Position numbers and translations under genes: made by a program. This document shows positions 60,010-64,000 of a stretch of 64,000 nt of DNA, in pieces. The notes beneath the pieces were generated by a model. The model did not search any database. It had not been told where the DNA came from and worked only from the letters and a program-made list of their open reading frames with translations. Numbering within the stretch: the stretch's first letter is position 1; each line of letters starts with the position of its first letter. This DNA comes from Massilia rubra (GTDB lineage: Bacteria; Pseudomonadota; Gammaproteobacteria; Burkholderiales; Burkholderiaceae_D): contig NZ_VUYU01000022.1 in the NCBI RefSeq assembly GCF_011682065.1, forward strand, positions 1 to 64,000, given 5' to 3'.

Positions 60010-61248
60010 ATGAACGATCTGCGCATTAACGGCGAGCGCCTGTGGGCCTCGCTGATGGAACTGGCCAAAATCGGCGCTACCCCCAAAGGCGGCGTCAAAC
60101 GCCTGGCCCTGACGGACCTCGACAAGCAGGGCCGCGACCTGGTGGTCGGCTGGGGCAAGGAAGCCGGCATGTCGATCACGGTCGACCAGATCGGCAACGT
60201 CTTCATGCGCCGTGAAGGCCGCAATCCGGCGCTGCCGCCGATCATGACCGGCAGCCATATCGACACCCAGCCGACCGGCGGAAAATTCGACGGCAACTAC
60301 GGTGTGCTCGCTGGCCTGGAAGTGGTGCGCACCCTGAACGACCGGGGCATCGAGACCGAAGCACCGGTCGAAGTGGCTTTCTGGACCAATGAAGAAGGCT
60401 CGCGTTTCGTGCCGGTGATGATGGGCTCCGGCGTCTTCTGCGGCGCCTTCAGCCTGGAGACGGCCTACGCCGCCAAAGACACCGAAGGCAAAAGCGTGCG
60501 CGACGAACTGGCGCGCATCGGCTACATGGGCGAGCAGGTCCCCGGCCAGCACCCGATCGGCGCCTATTTCGAAACCCATATCGAACAAGGCCCGGTGCTG
60601 GAAGACGCCGACAAGGTGATCGGCGTGGTGCCGGCCGTGATGGGATTGTCGTGGTACGACTGCGTGGTGACCGGCATGGAGGCGCACGCCGGCCCCACGC
60701 CCATGGGCCTGCGCAAGGATGCGCTGCAGGTGTCCACCCACATCATGCAGGAGGTGGTGAAGATCGCGAACCGCTATCCGCCTTATGGGCGTGGCACGGT
60801 GGGCATGGTGCAGCTGTTCCCGAACAGCCGCAACGTGATTCCGGGCGAGGTCAAATTCAGCATCGACCTGCGCAACGTGAACGATGAACTGCTCAACACC
60901 ATGCACGAGGAGATGCTGGCGTTTATCGACAAGACGCGCAGCGACTCCGGGCTGGCCATTTCGATCGAGCGCGTGTCGTACTATCCGCCTTGTCCGTTCC
61001 ATCCGGACTGCGTGGGTGCGGTGCGCGAGGCGACCGCCAAACTTGGCTACTCGACGATGGACGTGGTCTCGGGCGCCGGCCACGACGCCATTTACGCCGC
61101 CCGCCTGGCCCCGGCCGGGATGATCTTCGTGCCCTGCAAGGACGGTATCAGTCACAACGAAATCGAGGACGCCAAGTCGGAGCACCTCGAAGCCGGCTGT
61201 AACGTACTGCTGCATGCGATGCTGGAACGGGCCAAGATCGTCGCCTGA
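60010..61248 (+). CDS. N-carbamoyl-beta-alanine amidohydrolase (Zn-dependent hydantoinase/carbamoylase family)
   Basis: Releases beta-alanine, CO2 and ammonia from N-carbamoyl-beta-alanine. It has 412 residues in the M20-like peptidase fold. Metal-binding motifs are MTGSHIDTQPTGGKFDGNYG, WTNEEGSRF, THIEQGPVLE and, near the end, GAGHDAIYA with GISHNEIE. The inserted dimerisation domain carries EAHAGPTPMGLRKDA. The family also contains allantoate amidohydrolase and L-carbamoylase; the neighbour (dihydropyrimidinase) favours the beta-ureidopropionase role. The gene at 62665 is a distant paralogue. Confidence 0.92.
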   Translation: MNDLRINGERLWASLMELAKIGATPKGGVKRLALTDLDKQGRDLVVGWGKEAGMSITVDQIGNVFMRREGRNPALPPIMTGSHIDTQPTGGKFDGNYGVLAGLEVVRTLNDRGIETEAPVEVAFWTNEEGSRFVPVMMGSGVFCGAFSLETAYAAKDTEGKSVRDELARIGYMGEQVPGQHPIGAYFETHIEQGPVLEDADKVIGVVPAVMGLSWYDCVVTGMEAHAGPTPMGLRKDALQVSTHIMQEVVKIANRYPPYGRGTVGMVQLFPNSRNVIPGEVKFSIDLRNVNDELLNTMHEEMLAFIDKTRSDSGLAISIERVSYYPPCPFHPDCVGAVREATAKLGYSTMDVVSGAGHDAIYAARLAPAGMIFVPCKDGISHNEIEDAKSEHLEAGCNVLLHAMLERAKIVA

Positions 61249-61369
61249 TAATTTCACTTAAGAAATTACGTCGGCGTTCTCCTACCGCTACGCACGGATT
61301 GTGCTGATTCGTGTGTCGAAGTTTGCTTGTTAGGCTGTCCTTTTCCATTTTCCATGAGGAGGACAGTCC

Positions 61370-62530
61370 ATGCGCGCTTTAACCTATCACGGCAGCAACG
61401 ACGTCAAGGTTGACAACGTACCCGACCCGATTTTGCAGGAGCCGGACGACATCATCCTGAAAGTGACTGCCACCGCGATCTGCGGATCGGACCTGCACAT
61501 GTATCGCGGGAAGATTCCGGCGATGAAAAGCGGCGATATCCTGGGCCATGAATTCATGGGCGAAGTCGTCGAGACGGGCGCCAACGTCACCAGGCTGCAC
61601 AAGGGCGACCGCGTGGTGGTGCCGTTCGTGATCGCATGCGGCAGCTGCTTTTTCTGCGATATGGACCTGTATTCGGCGTGCGAGACGACCAACCCCGATC
61701 GCGGTTCGATCATGAACAAGAAAAGCCTGCGCTCGGGCGCGGCGCTGTTCGGTTTCAGCCATTTGTATGGCGGCGTGCCGGGCGGGCAGGCCGAATACGT
61801 GCGCGTGCCGAAGGCGAATGTGGGGCCGATCAAGATTCCCACTAACCTGGCGGACGAGCAGGTGCTGTTCCTGAGCGATATTCTGCCGACCGGTTATCAG
61901 GCGGTGCTCAATACGGGCGTGGGCAAGGGCGGGAGCCTGGCGATTTTTGGCGCGGGGCCGGTGGGGCAGATGGCTGCGGCCAGCGCGCGCATGCTGGGGA
62001 TCGAGAAGATTTTCATGGTCGACCATCACAAGTTCCGGCTTGATTTTGCACAGAAAACCTATGGCGTCATTCCGGTCAATTTCGAGGACTGCGACGCCGC
62101 GGAGTTCATCATCGAGCACACCGATGCGCGCGGTGTCGATGGCGTGGTGGAGGCGGTCGGCTTCGAAGCCAAGGGCAGTGCGGTGGAAACCGTGATGACC
62201 AATCTCAAGCTCGAAGGCAGCAGCGGCAAGGCGCTACGCCAGTGCATCGCGGCGGTGCGGCGCGGCGGGATGGTCAGCGTACCGGGTGTGTATGCCGGGT
62301 TTATTCACGGCTTCCTGTTCGGCGATATCTTCGAGAAGGGCATCGGGATCAAGGCGGGGCAGACGCATGTGCAGAAGCATATGCCGGAACTGCTCAAGTT
62401 CATCGAGGAAGGCAAGCTGCATCCGGATGTGATTATCTCGCACCGCCTGAATCTGTCGCAGGCGGCGGAGGGCTACAAGATGTTCGATAAAAAAGAGGAT
62501 GAGTGCCGCAAGGTCGTGCTGACGCCGTGA
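61370..62530 (+). CDS. Zinc-dependent alcohol dehydrogenase (formaldehyde-dehydrogenase-like)
   Basis: 386 residues of the medium-chain dehydrogenase superfamily. The catalytic zinc site is CGSDLHMY (Cys) and [12 protein letters not shown] (His, Glu). A structural zinc site looks reduced to [16 protein letters not shown]. The cofactor fold has [17 protein letters not shown]. The insert [24 protein letters not shown] resembles glutathione-independent formaldehyde dehydrogenases. A strong GAGGAGGA site lies before the ATG, and the 121-base gap upstream suggests its own promoter. A role in the pyrimidine pathway is not evident; reducing the semialdehyde intermediate is one possibility. Confidence 0.88.
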   Translation: MRALTYHGSNDVKVDNVPDPILQEPDDIILKVTATAICGSDLHMYRGKIPAMKSGDILGHEFMGEVVETGANVTRLHKGDRVVVPFVIACGSCFFCDMDLYSACETTNPDRGSIMNKKSLRSGAALFGFSHLYGGVPGGQAEYVRVPKANVGPIKIPTNLADEQVLFLSDILPTGYQAVLNTGVGKGGSLAIFGAGPVGQMAAASARMLGIEKIFMVDHHKFRLDFAQKTYGVIPVNFEDCDAAEFIIEHTDARGVDGVVEAVGFEAKGSAVETVMTNLKLEGSSGKALRQCIAAVRRGGMVSVPGVYAGFIHGFLFGDIFEKGIGIKAGQTHVQKHMPELLKFIEEGKLHPDVIISHRLNLSQAAEGYKMFDKKEDECRKVVLTP

Positions 62531-62562
62531 TAATGGTCGTTCATGCCACTGCCAACACAGTC

Positions 62563-62660
62563 GTCGTTCCCGCGCAGGCGGGAACCCAATTTTGTTGAGC
62601 CGCTAAGCTGCATTACGAACTTGGGTTCCCGCCAAGGAAGCCGCCGAGGCCGGGAACGAC
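62563..62660. repeat. REP-like paired palindrome with altered right arm (copy 5)
   Basis: The left arm GTCGTTCCCGCGCAGGCGGG and GAACCCAA match the other copies. The right arm reads AACTTGGGTTCCCGCC then AAGGAAGCCGCCGAGGCC before GGGAACGAC, so the loop of that arm has grown by several bases. Lies between two convergent genes, where it can serve as a terminator for both. Confidence 0.8.
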
Positions 62661-62664
62661 TGAG

Positions 62665-64000
62665 CTATGCGATGTCCTTGAGAAAATCAAGAAAAACCTG
62701 CGCCGCCATCTCCGCATCGTCCGCCGTCATGGTTTCGAGCCGGTTGTGGCTGATCCCGCCATTCCCGCAGCGGACAAACAACATGGCCACATCGGTGATC
62801 TTGGCCATCGCCATCGCGTCGTGCCCGGCCCCTGAAGCGAGGTCGTGACGCGGCAAGCCGGCGCGTTCGATCGCCTCACCGAGTCGCTCCATCAACGCCG
62901 GCGCACACGGCGCGGCCGGCGCCGATACAATCTGCTCGATCTGCATGTCCACATGCCGGCGCCCGCAGATCGCTTCGATGCCGTCCAATATATCCTTGAC
63001 CGCGGCGTGGCGCACGGCGTCGTCCGCAGCGCGGATATCGAGCGACAGCTTGCAGTGGCCAGGAATCACATTCACCGATCCGTTCGGCACCTGCAACTGG
63101 CCCACCGTGCCGACCAGCGACCCGGCGCCGCTGCAGCGCCGCTCGACCAGCAGCACGATTTCCGCCGCCGCTGTCGCCGCATCCTTGCGCATGTTCATCG
63201 GCGTGGTGCCCGCGTGGCTGGCCAGCCCGGTCAGCTCGACCAGGTAACGCGAGCTGCCGGCAATCGCGGTCACCACGCCGACCGCGAGGCCGCGTTCCAG
63301 CAGCACCGGTCCCTGTTCGATATGCACTTCCACGAACCCCAGCACATCGGCCGGATTGCGCGCGATGTCCGCAATTGCCTCGGGATGGTGGCCGGCGGCC
63401 GTCAGCGCTTCCAGCATGGTCACGCCGGCGGCATCCACCTGCTCCAGCAGCGCCATGTCGAACTGGCCGATCACCGCGTTACTGCCCAGGAAGGTGCTGC
63501 GAAAGCGCACGCCTTCTTCTTCCGCAAAACCGACCACCTCAAGGTGATAGGGCAGGCGCTCGCCGCGTTCGTGCAGGTGGCGCACCACCGCAATCGGCAG
63601 CAGGATGCCGAGGCGCCCGTCGTACTTGCCGCCATCGCGCACGGTGTCGTAGTGCGAGCCGGTCATCAGCGTCCTGGCGTCCGGGTCGAGCGACAGATAG
63701 CGCCCGACCACATTGCCGACGGCGTCGATGGTGGTCTCCATGCCCGCTTCGCGCATCCACTCGGCCAGTTGCGCCGCGGTGCGCTGGTGTACCTTGGTCA
63801 TGTAGGAACAGGTCAGGCCATCGTCCGCTTCGCTCCATGCGCCGATGGTCTCGGCCCATTGCATCACGGTGGGGCCGAATGCGGGCGTGAGTTCAAGCAG
63901 GTCGTTGATGCGCAGTTCGGCGATGCGGTGAATCTGGCGCAAGCTCTCTGCCATTTCGTCGGGGCGCTGGTTTTTCAGGCGCCGCGTGAAGGTGTCGATG
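62665..64000 (-). CDS. Allantoate amidohydrolase, probably fused to OHCU decarboxylase (UraD); 5' end outside the window
   Basis: The 429 residues from the first in-frame Met form a Zn-dependent hydantoinase/carbamoylase-type amidohydrolase: LMTGSHYDTVRDGGKYDGRLG, FAEEEGVRF, VHIEQGPVLLE, GLASHAGTTPMNMRKDA and GAGHDAMAMA. The frame stays open to the window end, upstream of that Met. The stretch just before and after it (FTRRLKNQRPDEMAES, then RIAELRINDLL) looks like the C-terminal end of UraD, the 2-oxo-4-hydroxy-4-carboxy-5-ureidoimidazoline decarboxylase of purine breakdown. Fusions of these two activities occur in proteobacteria. So the gene is partial here and belongs to urate/allantoin catabolism. 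It converges on the alcohol dehydrogenase. Confidence 0.82.
   Translation of the reverse strand, partial: IDTFTRRLKNQRPDEMAESLRQIHRIAELRINDLLELTPAFGPTVMQWAETIGAWSEADDGLTCSYMTKVHQRTAAQLAEWMREAGMETTIDAVGNVVGRYLSLDPDARTLMTGSHYDTVRDGGKYDGRLGILLPIAVVRHLHERGERLPYHLEVVGFAEEEGVRFRSTFLGSNAVIGQFDMALLEQVDAAGVTMLEALTAAGHHPEAIADIARNPADVLGFVEVHIEQGPVLLERGLAVGVVTAIAGSSRYLVELTGLASHAGTTPMNMRKDAATAAAEIVLLVERRCSGAGSLVGTVGQLQVPNGSVNVIPGHCKLSLDIRAADDAVRHAAVKDILDGIEAICGRRHVDMQIEQIVSAPAAPCAPALMERLGEAIERAGLPRHDLASGAGHDAMAMAKITDVAMLFVRCGNGGISHNRLETMTADDAEMAAQVFLDFLKDIA

Noticed and set aside
62665-63954. Treating the internal Met at 63954 as the true start of the amidohydrolase
   Set aside because: The frame is open upstream to the window end, and the residues there resemble a UraD C-terminus continuous with this protein.

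Overview
The window is high-GC, densely packed bacterial DNA. Gene content and style (an Oar-like TonB receptor, a MipA/OmpV protein, the DUF969/DUF979/pcp operon, a PreTA pyrimidine cluster, many dispersed palindromic repeats) suggest a betaproteobacterium of the Oxalobacteraceae (Massilia/Duganella/Janthinobacterium type); that placement is inference. The first ~112 bases are G/C homopolymer runs and look like a poor contig edge. No rRNA, tRNA, CRISPR or transposase was seen.

Most of the window is one nucleic-acid scavenging and salvage island. Region 1 (149-9818): a secreted adenosine deaminase, a large TonB-dependent receptor, and a translationally coupled trio of exported 5'-nucleotidase, phospholipase-D-fold protein and S1/P1 nuclease, enough to turn outside DNA/RNA into nucleosides. 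Region 2 (9887-15549): a MipA protein, then an AT-richer class II microcin locus (HlyD-type fusion protein, C39 peptidase-ABC exporter, a 74-residue GxxxG-rich double-glycine precursor with a ColV-type leader, and a candidate immunity protein). Region 3 (15674-25165): a hydrolase, a complete BMP-type ABC importer likely for nucleosides, transaldolase and a second TonB receptor. Region 4 (25234-30529): an unknown secreted protein, a mosaic of two pseudogene fragments, an ABC-F ATPase, and the 5-oxoproline transporter/pyroglutamyl-peptidase operon.

Region 5 (30526-42506): LysR regulator, pseudouridine kinase and glycosidase facing right-going genes for purine nucleoside phosphorylase, phosphopentomutase, deoxyribose-phosphate aldolase, a double aldehyde dehydrogenase, thymidine phosphorylase, cytidine deaminase and another deaminase-fold protein. 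Region 6 (42523-49000): VOC proteins, a LytS/LytR-type two-component system, a nitrilase, an acetyltransferase and small unknowns. Region 7 (49048-64000): RutR-like and MocR-like regulators facing the whole reductive uracil/thymine pathway (PreTA, dihydropyrimidinase, carbamoyl-beta-alanine amidohydrolase, beta-alanine transaminase, semialdehyde dehydrogenase, NCS1 permease), an alcohol dehydrogenase, and the C-terminal part of a probable UraD-allantoate amidohydrolase fusion.

The best regulatory signal is a 23-bp palindrome, ATTTATAT-N7-ATATAAAT, present once ahead of each of three nucleoside loci (1963, 22642, 33650). In all three it sits exactly 18 bp from a TTGYCA -35 box, followed by an 18-bp spacer and a CATAGT -10. 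This ties outer-membrane uptake, the ABC importer/transaldolase and the cytoplasmic phosphorylase genes into one candidate regulon whose regulator is not obvious in the window.
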